Of a stretch of 64,000 nt of DNA, positions 36,001 to 49,247 are shown piece after piece. The translations under genes were made by a program, and so were the position numbers. This DNA is from Oreocharis arfaki (taxonomy: Eukaryota > Chordata > Aves > Passeriformes > Paramythiidae): NCBI GenBank assembly GCA_013398015.1, contig VZRR01007714.1, forward strand, positions 192,540 through 256,539, read 5' to 3'. The notes under the pieces were generated by a model. It did no database searches, was not told where the DNA came from, and saw only the letters and a program-made list of their open reading frames with translations. Each line of letters begins with the position of its first letter. Positions within the stretch are counted from its first letter, which is position 1.

Positions 36001-39000
36001 GCAGATTTATACAGGCTGCACTCACTGCCTTCTCCTGCCATGCAGTGTGGATAGAGCATTCATCCAAGGAATAAGAACCATCTTTCAGTAAGTGCCTTAA
36101 GAATATATAAGTGTAACATTTTCCAGGAAGAAGTGTTCCAATTTTGGGTCTCTAGTGACACGTGAGGCAGAGATAATATCAGCTAGGAAAAAGAGGAGCA
36201 AAAGCAAAGATATTCTTAATGATACACAAGATTCTAATTAAAATGTCTCAAGCATTGAAATTTATTTGCCACTGATATTGTGACATGCATACTGAATTTA
36301 ATGTGTAATCAGTGCTAATCCATTCCAACCCTTGCAATATCAGCAACATTAATGCAGACCACAAGTAGAATTACACAAATAATGAGGACAGCTCAGAAAG
36401 ATAATTTAGAAAGGTCCTTAAATATCATCCAAGACAACAGCAAGATTACGAGAAATTCTGTGACCTCAGAAAACTGTCTTGTTCTCCTTCAGGCCTAATT
36501 GAAATCTGCAGCTGGGTGCAGTACTTGTTCCCTTTAACAAGATATCCCTGGTAAGGAAAAGTGTCAACACAACTGCTGTAATTATTTCTATCTTAACAAT
36601 AAAGATTCTTCATGCCTGCCTACAGTCCAGACCAGGACTTGGGTGTCTGTAGAAGCCTAATTCATTAGTTCTGCTGGAAAGGAGAACATTTATATTTGAA
36701 AAGGCTTACTTTTCTCAGTCCTGCTGCTTCATTTGTTCTTTATAAACAGATACATCTGTACACTTCTAAGATGTCTTAGAATGAATATATTGTTTAATAT
36801 GATAATTTGCTTATAATTTAATTGATACCAAAAGAGAAGCACCTACAAATGTTTTTAATGATCCAGCTTGAGATTACCTATCCATGTGGCTTTACTTTTA
36901 AAAATGTATCTCAATAGCTTCTCTAAGGATTGGGAGCACCGGTTGAGGAATCAGTTAATGATTTTTATCATAATTACAAGATTTAGCATCTGTCAGACCA
37001 AAACCTGTTTCCTAAAGAACAGAAGGCCTGACCTTGAGTGGAAAATAAATCTCAAGTCACAATTATGAAAATTATAATTTCTCCCTTTTCCATGAAAAGC
37101 TTGCCAAGAAAGTTAAATGAAATTCAGAAATATGTAGGGACACTGCTGTTAAATTACATGGAAATCTGAATATACAAATTCCTTCATGATCTTCTTCCAA
37201 AGTATTCTAAAATTCAAGTCAAGCATATTTTAATCTTGCACTGGTACAGACCTGCTTGCTTCTCTGAAAGGCCACCAAAATGCCACTGAAGTTAAAATGG
37301 ATGAGTTAACCTTTTGAAAAGTACTCACTGCACCACAATTATTCTGACCTTTGACTGTAAAATCCTTTAACTTTGCTAGCTATTCATTTAATGCCCATTT
37401 GTAATTTTTAAAATTATTACTACACGATTGAAAACATTTGTTTGGCAATCCATCACCATGACATGTAGCAGTTTGCAACAATGAAGTATTTTGGTACAGG
37501 CAGTTTTAATTATTTAACCAATAATAAATAAGGCAAGGGGAGGCAAGAACTACAGGAGGGGTGGAAGCCCACAGAGAATTGCTGTGAAATGTTTTTACAA
37601 CCATCTTAATGTATAAAGCTTTTTTGATGGATAGATAGGTGTTGATATTAAAAAAAAAAAAAAAAAGAAAAGGAAAAACACAAAACCAACCGCTTCCAGC
37701 CTCCCCACAAAAAACTGATGTGGTTGTGCCTCATCCTTCAGCAAGTAGAGAAGAAAGGCTCATCTCCACAGCCTTGGGAACTTCACTTCAGCTGTAAGAG
37801 GAGAGAAATGGTCTGGATTCCACTAAATCCTGTATAGCTAAGGTAGAACAGGAATTCTTACCTTGATTCTGTTCATAATGAAATGGAACTTGCACTGACT
37901 AGCACTAAAATGTTATCAACAGTCATGAAACAGCAGTCTGTTCCCCCACTCCTTCCAAGTTTGGTCACTGATGAAGATTACCAGGAAGCTGTCTCCTCCA
38001 CTGACAGCAATTTACCTGTTATCTTTATCAGCAGCCTACTGGTTGAAGCACCGCTGACAGTCCATTTTGGTCAGCAATGCAACTTCACAGCCCAAGTGAT
38101 CTCTTGGGCACTTGGGCATCTCCACAATACCGTTTCTACATGTCCCCCTCTCTTATATGTAGAGAATCTAAGTTTGCAAGGCCATTTCAGAGAGACAACG
38201 CCCAGTGCAAAAGGTTAACAAAGTCAGAACACACATCTGCCTAAAATCCCATGTTGAAACATATTCATAAAGGGAGAGGAAACAGACTCTGATGCTGAAA
38301 AGAAATGCATAAATCAGATGTGGAATTATAACATCCATCTAGCAGAAGAGCATAACAGCAGCACCAAAACAAAACTAGTATTTATTACTAAGTTCCACTG
38401 GCTATGGCAGTACCTTTTAATTTAATTCTCAGTAAGAACTAGTGAGTAATCAGCACTAGGTCTTAAAAGTCACTCGTGCTCTGATAAATATAAAGGCCAG
38501 AAGGCAAAAGCATCCAGAAATCAGCAGTTCTGTCACCTACACTTCTGTCAGCACTTCCTTATCAACTGGAAATATTTGAAACTGTAAAATAGAAAAATGT
38601 CAGTTTTAAAAGAATGCAAATTAGACAACTTAAGCAAAGTAAGACAAAAAATGTATCATGAGCCAACTGCTAGATACTGAATAATTCTCAGAAATTGCAA
38701 TGCACCAACCCTGAAGACAACAAAACCCATTTTAAATCACAACCAGTGTATGTAGCTCTGTTTAAGAAAGTATTCAGACACCTTTTGATTAACAACACTA
38801 TTATTTAACTGTTTCATAGGAATCTTAAAATAGCTCACCCTCTCTTAGAGCAAGCTGAAAGGATAATACTGTAGCCTAACCTTCCTACACAAAAGAAGCC
38901 TATACTTCATTTTAGGTTATTTTACTACTACTGTATTATCTACTGCAACTCTGATGTCTCTCATTTATTTAACATTCTCCAGATATGCATTAAAAAGGAA

Positions 39001-40433
39001 ATCTGGGAGTTTACAGTGAATATCATTTCAGCATTGACTAATCTCTCAGCATACAACAACTGTGACAAGTCAGTCCTACTTTCAAACTTTGAAGAGATTT
39101 TTAATGACTGAAGAAGCAATGAAACTTCCAAGAAGTTCAGTAGAAACATGACAACTTATACAAGAGAAAAAAAATTAAAACCCTAGAAACAAGACATTGT
39201 AGTGGAAGGGAAAAAGCAATAATTGAATTTTCTAAAGAGGTGAGAAAATTGACATGTAGGCAGGTTTAAATCACAGAGGAAATAAAGTAAATATCAAATG
39301 AGGAAAGCTGACTCCTGCATCCCAGTGGAAATGCCTTAAATTAAAGCACAGAGATGCAAGAGTGAAACACTTACAACAGTAACCTTTTGAGATCAGGTCT
39401 GCATAGCAAAACTATTTGCAAAGGATAACTAAACCCTCATCCTGTTTCGTCCTGTGTACGTGGTTCAGAATTAAAGGCTGGTATTGAGACAATTCCTTCT
39501 CCGGATGTTCTCGTAGTCTGAACAGCAGGAATCTAATGCAGTCATTCATGAACATGAAGAGCTAGACTGAAAATTGATTATCTTAGCATGAAAAATGTTC
39601 CCAAAAACTTCCATTAGATATGTTATTAAATTATCAGATCAAATATGTAAGGACATAACCATAACAGTAAATATAATATACTATGAAGTCTAGCATTTTT
39701 CCTTTTAATGGGACCTTGGAAACATGTCAAATATATCCCATATATTATTCATCAAATTGACACCTTGTCTGGCTGGCAGTTTTATACTTTTCAGTGTATA
39801 TTAAGAGTATGTATTTCTAACAACTGTTTAAAAAGAAAAAGTCTTGTCAGGTGTGCATTGATGAAAACAACTACCACCTAAATATTTACTCCTGCTTACA
39901 GCAGAGGTAGTGGAAAACAGCATTACCTCTAGACCATGCTGTCCCATAACAGTGCATCAAAGACAGAAAAGACAAAGAGCACCAGAAGTTGAGGGATTTT
40001 AATGAGAATTTGCCAATTTGTCAAAACCAGACCATTATGTAGAGAACTGAATGACTTCAATAAAATTATAGCAGAATTCAAAAGCAGATCTTCAGTGGAA
40101 GCTAAGAACCAGCTTCTCACCACGAAGTTTCCCTGGTTTTCTGTCAGCACATTTACCCACTTAGCCAGCAACCTGCTGAAGGCTAAAACATAGAAATTAG
40201 CCCAGCCTGAAACATTCAGGTCTTCCATTTACCATCTCTTCACACCGTGTATCAAGCATAAGACTGAATAACTTAAATGTCACGACTTTGCAATTAAAAA
40301 TGCCTAATGTATAATACTTCCAAAATGAACGAAGTTCTTCATTGATTTCTCACATTATCCATCAGGCTAGATTTAAGTTGAATCAGTCCACTGGAAACCT
40401 TTTCCAAATTGAAAATCATCATACATTATTACA
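36001..40433. other. Gene-free AT-rich sequence
   Basis: No gene is supported. A 111-codon plus-strand frame at 37883-38218 has fairly even amino-acid composition but no domain, signal peptide or homologue that I recognise, and no convincing splice context. A 17-base poly(A) run lies at 37650-37666. Confidence 0.55.
37650..37696. repeat. Poly(A) run grading into A/C-rich sequence
   Basis: Seventeen A (37650-37666) are followed by gaaaaggaaaaacacaaaac and more A/C-rich sequence. No retroposed gene or SINE body is recognisable upstream. Confidence 0.8.
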
Positions 40434-40485
40434 GTTTCATTGGCTAAAATGGCTAAAATAGCTGGTTTCATTGGCTAAAATGGCT
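40434..40485. repeat. 31-base-period duplication
   Basis: gtttcattggctaaaatggct (21 bases) occurs at 40434-40454 and 40465-40485 without mismatch. Between them, aaaatagct is a nearly matching third ggctaaaat-type unit, suggesting a small minisatellite seed. Confidence 0.85.
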
Positions 40486-42454
40486 GGGAGCAGCATCAGC
40501 ATTTCACTTAGCAAATAACTGCTATTAGGGTCTTATGTACAGAGACATCATAATAGAAACATAGGCAATAGGTAATAAAACACTATCCAAAATTAAGAGA
40601 TCATACAGTTTTTCTATAACTTTACAATCCAATATAACTTGGTATTTTGGTCTTCTGTATTGGAAGACCAATATTGTGTTACTCCTGGTCTTAAGTAATG
40701 CTTACTTTTATCTGCAAAGGTGGGTAAACTCTTCCATTTATTCGGAAGCAAGGATGACTGTCTCAAGGCATAAATTGAAACAGTTCTCTAACTGCCAAGA
40801 TCAGTGCCGGAAATTTAAGATGTTATCTTAAGATTTTCTGAAAAACCACCAACAGATATATTTGGGAGACTGAGGCAAAAAAGATGTAAAGTTCATCCAC
40901 CTTCTTTCTGATCAGTGTAGGAACGTTACAGTTCAACAGTGAAAAGATCACCATTTGGGAATTAGCAGATAAGAAGAGAAAAATTGCCAGGCACTCTAGA
41001 CATCAGTTTCTGTTACCCGCAATTGAAAAGCTTTTATCTCATTCTTTGTTGCAGTCGAAAGAGGTGATTGCTTCTCATGCTCACTAACAGCAGAGTGGGT
41101 CCAGGAACACATTAAATTGAAGCCTTTATTTTTTTCCTGGTCATAGATGTTTAAAAGCAAAGAGTTTACAGTTGCCTGTTCACGCATTCTATGTGTATTT
41201 CAGAACCTAGTCTTGTAATGAACATTACATGTACTAGGTTTTCACGCACAAGATTTTCCATTAGAAGAAAGGAATTTTGATCACAGTCCACTGCAAGAGA
41301 TGAAAAATAATGGAACAGTTTTTTCAGCGATAGAATTTTAGTTCACAAATAACAACATGCATCCTTTCTATTAAACACTGAATTCATCCAGCCCTACCAT
41401 GACATTCACAGGCATAACAGCAGTAAGAATGCACAGTAAGATCTCAAATAATACTGCTATTTCCTTCTTAAACACTGTACAGACACGAAACCCAAAGCTT
41501 AGACATGGAACACATTAATCTAGAAATCTAAACAATCTTAAAAATAGGAAGATATTAAAAGCATAAGAAAGTAACCCCTTCAAAAAATCTTTTCAGGGAC
41601 TAGAATGGAATAAGTGCTTCTGGAAGTTGAAAAAAAAAGTAGTTCTCAAGGACGTGTGGTAAACTATCATTTATCATTCTCTCTAAATGTGTGATATAGA
41701 TGTATGGTTAATAACACATTTTACTCTCAATGGTATACAAACTAGGATCTGAAAGCAATACAGTCATTTATAAAACCAGCATATGTCCTTGTACCATGTG
41801 GGAAGAAACATCCTCTCAAAACTTCATTTTGGCTTTATTTCATATAAAAATGTGAGAAAAGCACAAAAATCCACCAGTTATTGATAATCACAGATGAATT
41901 CATGGATTCGCAAACTATAAGTCCCGTGAATTTCCCAAGGAATGTTATTTTACTATTTATTAATTTTTTAAGAACTCCAATTCCTGGATAGTTTATTCCA
42001 GTAAGATATTTCAGAAATTCTACTGATAAATATTGTCATGGAAAAAAACGTAATTTTTATTTATGTGCTGTGTGTGACTCAAGTAATGGAACAATTCTAC
42101 TGTTTGCTTAAAAGTGCATTTCAGTGTAATAAATATTAATATATATATAGAGAGTCCTAATTTTCAGAATTATTTCTCCCAAAAACTTTATAAACAATGA
42201 GAAATCATTGCACCACAGGTGTGTACTCATTGCATTTACAGGTAACTAATTAAAAGCCAAGGAAGCCTAAAGAAGCGTGCTGTAACGCTAAAGTTCCATT
42301 TTCGCTGCAATGATCTTCAACCAATAAATATCACCATATTGACTCTGTAGCATGTAAGTAGGATATAACAAATTATGATGGTTAGGGATCCACCAAGGGC
42401 TGTAATCCAGCAGCAGCATTTACCCCTTTGGCATGAAAGCCCAACTGCACCGGA
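40486..42454. other. Gene-free AT-rich sequence with one 9-bp hairpin
   Basis: A perfect inverted repeat, ttggtcttc (40647-40655) and gaagaccaa (40663-40671), encloses the loop tgtattg. Otherwise I see only unique AT-rich DNA and a short AT run at 42139-42149. The 42370-42454 part precedes a CR1 end and may be decayed CR1. Confidence 0.55.
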
Positions 42455-42590
42455 AGCAGGACTTCCATCCTTGGAGATGGCCAAAACCAGTCTGGACATG
42501 GTCAGGGGCAAACAGCTCTTGGTGGCCCTGAGCTTGGAACAGTTGCTCTTCAGAGATCCCTTCCAACCTCAACTATTGTGAGATTCTGTT
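42455..42590 (+). mobile_element. CR1 LINE 3' end fragment
   Basis: Diverged 3' terminus of a CR1 subfamily different from the copy at 25060. Recognisable pieces are ccatccttggagatgg, agtctggacatggtc, the stretch gagatcccttccaacctcaa at about 42552, and a decayed terminal repeat agattctgtt. Similarity upstream to about 42375 is possible but unclear. No reverse-transcriptase sequence remains. Confidence 0.85.
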
Positions 42591-44135
42591 AAAATGGGAG
42601 CTGTAAACCCTTCTTGTTAAAGCATGGTGAAACATGCAGCTGTTACTACCAGAAATTGGTACCTCACTTTATGTGGCACTTCAAAAATGAGAACTTGGGC
42701 CACGCTCTTCTCATTCATTACCTGTGACTACCCAGTGTGCCCCAGCTGCCTGTGTGCAATCCAACCCAGGATCCAGCAAACACTTGGGGATATGCTTACC
42801 TTCAGGTACATAAATAGTCCAGCACATTCAACCAGCACTTTCATATGCCTGAAGGCAAATACACCCTTTCATTTATTTTAGATAAATGCCTTTAGAGCAG
42901 TATGGTGCTTAGGATTTATGATTTACTAGAGTTTATTACTCTTGTGAGCAGTATCTGCATTTTGAATTTAGAACCTGTCATGTTAAAATAACACAAAACC
43001 AGTGAGAAGAAATCACACACCTACTATGAGTGATTCCAAACTCAGCACATGATGTCAAGAGTAAATTTGTGGAAATGATTAGTGATTTACTTGCCATTTA
43101 TAATTTACTTGAGATTTTTTCTCCTTTTTTACTTACTAATGAAATGTCTATGAGTAGATCACAATTTTCTCATATTTATTATTCATTACAACTATTTGCT
43201 GAATAATTTCTGCAAACAGTTCCTCTTTTGTAGCTCAATCCCAATGTGAATGTTTATTATTCAAAATTTAGTCTGTGAAACTAATTAAGCCATGTATTAG
43301 ACTTTGTTCAGTGTTTGCCTGAACATTATTCTTATAACCAGTGTGAGTTCTCCAAATAGCCTCCTCTCCAGTATGAACTTAAATTGTATCATTCTGTGAA
43401 CACTCCTGTAAAGCTTCTTTGCTAAAACATTCATAAAAAGCAAACAGCATGAAACAACTGAATTTTAAAATCTTTTCAAATATTCGAGGTTATTTTTTGT
43501 CAAGACCAACTAAGCCTACCAATAAAAGACAGTACAATGTCAGTTGCTGACCTGCTCAAATGACCGAAAAAGATCTCTTTCTTTTCCTCATAGTCAAAAT
43601 AAGGAACACTGTAGTAGCAAAAGTAGATGCCTTTTTTTTTTTTGCAAGTTCCTTGTACCCAGTTTCCAAGTATTCCAAGCACTGCTTGAAGCAATATGCC
43701 AATCATTTGTTTAATTGCTACATCATTTCAGGGTGAGTTGAAAACTGCTAGGGTTTTAGTGGGAAGAAGATGATGGAAAAAGGAAATACGCAAAAGGAAA
43801 GTGTACAATGTACACATCACACACCTCTTCCAGAGCCCTAGAGTTTTCACATAACTGACCTCCAAGTGTTTGTAGAGATTCCCATCACTTAAAGCCAAGA
43901 ACTTAAAGCCTTTCACTTTGTTTTTCCGGATTTATTACAGATTTTTGAGACTTGGCATAATTTGCTCATATCTTCAGACTTCTTGCAGTCTGAAGAACCC
44001 AACAATTTTTGGAAAATCTTCATTTAGCAGCTGGGACTTTAGGGTAAACACCAGGTATTGAGAGATACGCAGTGAATACAAGAGACCTGCCATTGTTAAA
44101 AGGCAGTAGTATTGCAGAGCTCCTTCACAAATTTG
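42591..44135. other. Gene-free sequence
   Basis: Nothing recognisable. An 85-codon plus-strand frame at 42624-42881 has no family resemblance. A run of 11 T lies near 43631. Confidence 0.6.
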
Positions 44136-44186
44136 AGAGGGGTAAAAGATTTGCCCAACTGCACACAGCCACCCAGCAACACAGAT
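44136..44186 (+). mobile_element. Probable MIR-type SINE relic
   Basis: The order of gaggggtaaaagatttgccca, then gcacacagcc and a cagcaacacag stretch, follows the core of the ancient amniote MIR SINE (a 'gaggttaagtgacttgccca' stretch, then 'cacacagc'). Only about 50 bases align by eye and no intact tRNA-like head is visible. The family call is from memory and tentative. Confidence 0.45.
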
Positions 44187-46671
44187 CACAGGATGCTCAG
44201 CATTGTAGATTAAAGAATTAGAACTGAAATCAGATCAAAATGATACTCACAATAACCTCTCTGCAGAGAGGTGAATTTTACACTGACTCACCCCTCAATG
44301 GTTAACTTAATCCGAACTCAAAGGCAGTAATACTGTTAATACTAGGGATGATCTGTTTCAAAATTCAGTGATTGCTAGAATTAGTAGTTCCACTGGATTC
44401 TAAAGAAATCATTCAGAATTTTTGTCTTTGGGAAATTCTTAAAAAATGTACAAATGAAAAACAATTTTTAAGAATTTTGCTCCATTTCCAGTAGCGGATA
44501 CTGAAACAACTTAGCCGTATCTTCCTTTCCAGGACAGATCTCACATTTTCTCGTGGAATTGCTACTCACATTCTCTAACCAGTGTGCTTTGATCTTTGTG
44601 TTAGTGCCACTCTTGTTTACAAAATGGGAATGGTGCAGTGGGAAAAGTAGTTTAGAATGAAAAGCACCTGAAGCACAATACTGATTCAGAATAGTGGAAA
44701 AATACAGTAATTAGAATGCATTTTAACCAGAAAAAAAGGAATGGGAGGGAAAAGCTGGAATTTTTAGCCAAAAACTATTTCGAGATATTTTTGTGTTAAT
44801 TTTACACATTTTACATATTCTGAAGCCATTACCTCTCCCCCAATAATACGAATAATTTTCCTAGGATCATTACTCTTCACATCTCCTAACACTTAATGCT
44901 TTTTTTCCAGCTGGAAATCTATGCACTGGTTACATTTCTTATAATCTCATCAGGGGTATACTGCATGTAGACAATTTTTGAGTCTTTTTCCTTCCAAGGT
45001 CTTTTTCCTTTCCTTCCTTCTCAGCTTAGGAGCTGAGATTTTCCATTTCTTATGTGTTATCTTGGTGTGGATGAAGCCACAGGCAATAGCACACACAGCA
45101 TTCTCACAGGGAACTGTAATATGTTTCATGTCATTGGGCTAGCCACAGTTAGGAAACTACAGGCTTCTAGTGAAAGCTACATTATAAACTATTCCATGCA
45201 CTTTGCTGCAATTTCTGAAAATTCAAAATTTTTACAGCCTCATTAAGGAAGCTTCTTGTCTAACATAGGTGTCTTCAACTCAATTTTGATGTCAGCTCCT
45301 GAGCCATAGCAAGGTACCACCACAGCAACTTCACTTTAGATTGTGCTGTCATTGGGTTTAATAATCCTAACACATTTTTTAAGACACTGTGAATGCCAGT
45401 GAATCTTGCAAGGAATTTCTGAGATGCTATGAAGAGACACATCACTTTCACTACTTAAGCAAAAAAAACTTCAGTGAGTGCCTGTGTAAGATCAAGAAAA
45501 ATGTTTAAAGTACTTTAATATGGTTGCCCTTTAAACTAAAAGGAAAATAACCACAATAGATTTCTAGTACAAACACAGATATTTGGTCACAAGATGTCAG
45601 ACCTTACATCTCCTTTCCAAATACATTATACAGTATGGGTACCTGATGGCCTATTAGCTTAAACTTCTTCAGGTGTATTTGCTGACCACTTCACGTCATT
45701 AAGCAGTGGAGATGAAGTACTAAAAGCGAAATACATATCCTATGATTCTTCCCTTTGTTCCTATTTATGGTTCCCTTTAGAAATATAGGAGTTAGCTGTC
45801 AAAACTGCTACTTCTGAAAGAATTCCAGTGGTCCAGTGATTTGAACCTCTTTGAGGTATGTTTTTAGCTGTGTTGCCAGGATAGGTTCATCAGGACAATC
45901 TGTATCTGTCAGCAGTTCTTCAAACACCTTTTAGTAAGCTTGCAATAGCACTGCCATAGAGATGTACAGAAGTGACACTGATTATAGAAAGAAAATTCTA
46001 CCAAGCTTACTTCCAATTGCTGGTGAAAAATACACACAGAATTCATGTGCATGCTTCACTGGAAGAAAGAAGAATAATATTTTATTTATCAGGAATCCCA
46101 GACATTTGGAACTTTCATCTTCCAGGACAGAGTTCTTTTTCCTTGGGCTATAAAAAAACTTTTGCAACCAGTTATATGTTTTAAATTTTTCCGTCTTCTT
46201 TCCTGAACATTAAAGCAAGCTCCATGAAGTTAACAAATATTAATAATATCTAACTGGCTAACACCGCTGCATGACTATAATTGTGTGTCGCCTTGCAACA
46301 CTACGTTGTCTAAATGATTTCTTTTTCCTTTTGGCAATCTACTTAATAATTCCAAACACTGCTGATGAAGGATTACTTCCAGAGAAATACTTCTTATTAC
46401 AATATTGTGCAGATAATAAAAATTCTTATTCAGATGTACTCAATATTTTGCTGAAAGACATTTAATATTAGTTCAGAACCTTTGTAGTGACAGCTGCTCA
46501 GCAGGACAAAATCTCTCCATTTGATTAGAGTCTTCGGGCAGTCTCATGGAAGTTGTTACTGAGAAAGAGTAATTAGGGTTCTCCCTCTCCTTCACCTTCA
46601 GTAATGGGTTTATCTAAATGTGCAGGAAGGCTTACTTTTAATGGTTTTAATCTACATATATACAGAGGGAG
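44187..46671. other. Gene-free AT-rich sequence
   Basis: No gene is supported. The only structure seen is the pyrimidine-rich duplication at 44982-45010. Frames near 45962-46184 overlap on both strands and look random. Confidence 0.6.
44982..45010. repeat. 17-base-period pyrimidine-rich duplication
   Basis: gtctttttcctt occurs at 44982-44993 and 44999-45010, continuing into ttccttccttc. It is slippage-type low complexity. Confidence 0.7.
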
Positions 46672-46714
46672 GTTAAAACTAGAGGTCCCTTTTAACCTGA
46701 ACTATTCTATGATT
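46672..46714 (+). mobile_element. Short CR1 3' terminal fragment
   Basis: The stretch actagaggtcccttttaacc and the following gaactattctatgatt match the last ~40 bases of CR1 elements (the 'gaggtcccttccaacc' block followed by the terminal octamer region). Nothing upstream of about 46672 is recognisable, so the insertion was either extremely short or is eroded. Confidence 0.6.
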
Positions 46715-49183
46715 TATGAAGGGTATGGTTATATTAATACAAAAACTGAGGAAAGATAAATACAAAACAAAACCATGAAGTTTTATAAAACTAAGTAGTT
46801 GCATAGAATTGAAAAATAGCAGAAATTCTGAATGATAGTTTCAAAGACACTGCTAGTAAAACAGTTGCTTCAGGGTGAAGTTCAGTTTGATTTGCTGACT
46901 TATTTTTCCTACCACCACCTCTATTTAGCTGTAATAAACTACAGATTATAGCACTGTGTCACGTGAAAAGGGGAGACTTCCTTTACCTTAGTGTGGGGAG
47001 ATTTACTCGACTCAATTCAGAGGATGAAAGCCAGCTGTGTAGAGAATGACCTTCATGTTTGTAATCCCACTTTCCTTTGCTACAGAAATGGAAGGTCAAG
47101 GTCTTATGCTAAAGAAAGTAGAGCTGAGAACTGAATCTGCTTAAGTTCTACCACTGCTTGCTGGTAGAACCCAAGCACATGGGTGCAGTCAAAACTGCTG
47201 TGTATTCTGAGCATACAGTCTGGAACACAAAGGCTCAGGTTTGCAGAAGTTTTAAGAATTCATAGGTACAAGTTAAGTGCCTTGACATGCTAGTATTAAA
47301 AACCTCAGCTCCGGAAAAATACTAAAAATTGTGTTCTTTGAGAAATAAGGCAGTGATAATTCTGCATTAGTCACCCAAGCTGATCTTTGCTTTGAGGATA
47401 TATTATTGTGCCATAGTACCACACTGTAAAACAGAAATAATAATAAACATTCCTTTCACAAGAGTATTATAAAAGGGAGACACTAACATTTTTAGTTTTG
47501 ATGGAGCCCATCAGTCTTATGAGGAAATCAATAGTGTCATATTTAGAGAAAGACTGGAATGCTGCAGTGAGCCAGGGAGCCACAAACTGAATGAAGCACA
47601 TCTTTAAATGACGTATTTGCAAACTGTCTGTTAGATGAGTACTATCCATCTTGTGACCTGAATGAGGCAGGCAGGCAGGGAAAGAGCTGGAGAAGAATAG
47701 TGTGCTCTCACATAATTAAAGTCAGTATCATAATACAACACATTTCAGCCCAAATACTTTAAAAGTTTGGCTAAGCTCCTAGCAACTGAATGAAAACTGT
47801 TCCAATGAGAAGTTCTGGGAACTGTAAATATAGCCTTGTTTCCTGTCTTAGATCTAACATACTGTTATTACAAAAATCCTCAGGAAACTAATGAAACACT
47901 TTGCAAACTAACACAAGAACAATTTGGAATAGCATTCCAATGGTGGAAGATCTAATCCTTCAAAAGGCTTTGTTTATGTTGTAAGAATTTTGAGACAGGC
48001 ATTCCCTTTCGAATGAGAGCTACTTAGTTATTTTCTATGCAGGAAAAAAAACAGGAATGAAAAAAGTCTTATATTGACAAGATCTGTTCATGATTTGAGT
48101 CTAGTACAATCACTCAGATTATGACCTCAGAGTCAGTGTGGTTTAATTAGTATTTAAGTGTATGTACTATAGCTGCATTTAATTACAATCCCAGATTCCT
48201 ATCTATTATCTGACAGATGATTGCTACTATTTGGCATTCAAACAGCTTCCAAAACATAGGAAACCCATTAAGAATAACAATTAGTGATACAGCATGCTGT
48301 TACACAAAACAAGCCTACAGTATGTGCTAGATCTCATAAACACACACACACAAAGACTTAGTCATCAAAGTATCGAAATATTAAAGCAAAAGAAGGCCCC
48401 AAACTAAGGTGAGTTATGTTTTGTGTTTCCTCTTTGTTTAGATTATGATCTCACATTTCAGTTCCACGGATTAGAAGCTTGTGTGGTAGTGCCCATGAGA
48501 CCCTAATATCACAGAAAAATCTAAAGAATCAGAACCTTCAGATATATGTTTCTAAGGATAAACCTGAGCACTGCATCCATACTGATATTGTACAATACAC
48601 TGTATGCTGCCAGGCTTTGAAATACTGCAAAGTTATTGCAAAGTGTTATTGCCTCCATTGCTAATATTGAAGAATGTCATTAGCTCAATTGATATCCAAA
48701 ACAGCCACGGTGATGTTTGCAATTAAAAAGTGATTCTGCAGTTGAGCTCTTCTTGTCTCCAACTTAATAGGATTTTGCCTTACATCCGAAAAAGGAAATA
48801 AAAAAGGACAAATACACAAGAAGCAATCTAGTGCCCCTAAAGATCTGATAGTTACCACTTCAGGGCATGTTGATTTACCTCACCACTGAGAATTAGTTTG
48901 TTGTCTTTTTCTCCATCCGCTCATATTATATAATCTATTTTTAATGTTGACACATTTACATTTAAAAACAACCCAGAGACACATCTTTACTTATGTATCT
49001 TGCTAAATGAGAATAAAATTCAAACTGAAATGCATCAGCTATTTCTGCTGACACCCAAAGTATGTACTCCTTTCCCTTACTTCTCTATAACTCTTTACTT
49101 GGATTTATAAATCCTGTTACTTTTTTGGAGTAGCAGACCATATTGTCACCATAATTTGTGATTCTTAAAAAATCTCACACTAT
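46715..49183. other. Gene-free AT-rich sequence
   Basis: No gene is supported. Small simple repeats are (GCAG)3 near 47667 and CA6 at 48341-48352. The stretch 48140-48235 carries TAATTA-like cores but no firm feature. Confidence 0.6.
48341..48352. repeat. (CA)6 microsatellite
   Basis: Six uninterrupted CA units. The copy number is too low to predict high variability. Confidence 0.8.
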
Positions 49184-49247
49184 TTTGTCTTAGGTTTACA
49201 GATCCTTCAATTTATTTATTTGTCTTAGGTTTACAGATCCTTCAATT
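49184..49247. repeat. 35-base-period tandem duplication
   Basis: A 29-base string (tttgtcttaggtttacagat followed by ccttcaatt) occurs at 49184-49212 and 49219-49247 with no mismatch, separated by the 6 bases tattta. It looks like a recent tandem duplication. Confidence 0.95.

Noticed and set aside
37650..37666. Poly(A) run as tail of a retroposed sequence
   Set aside because: Upstream sequence resembles no gene or SINE, and no target-site duplication is visible.
37883..38218. 111-codon plus-strand frame with fairly normal composition
   Set aside because: No recognised domain, signal peptide or exon boundaries. A length like this is expected by chance on two strands of 64 kb.
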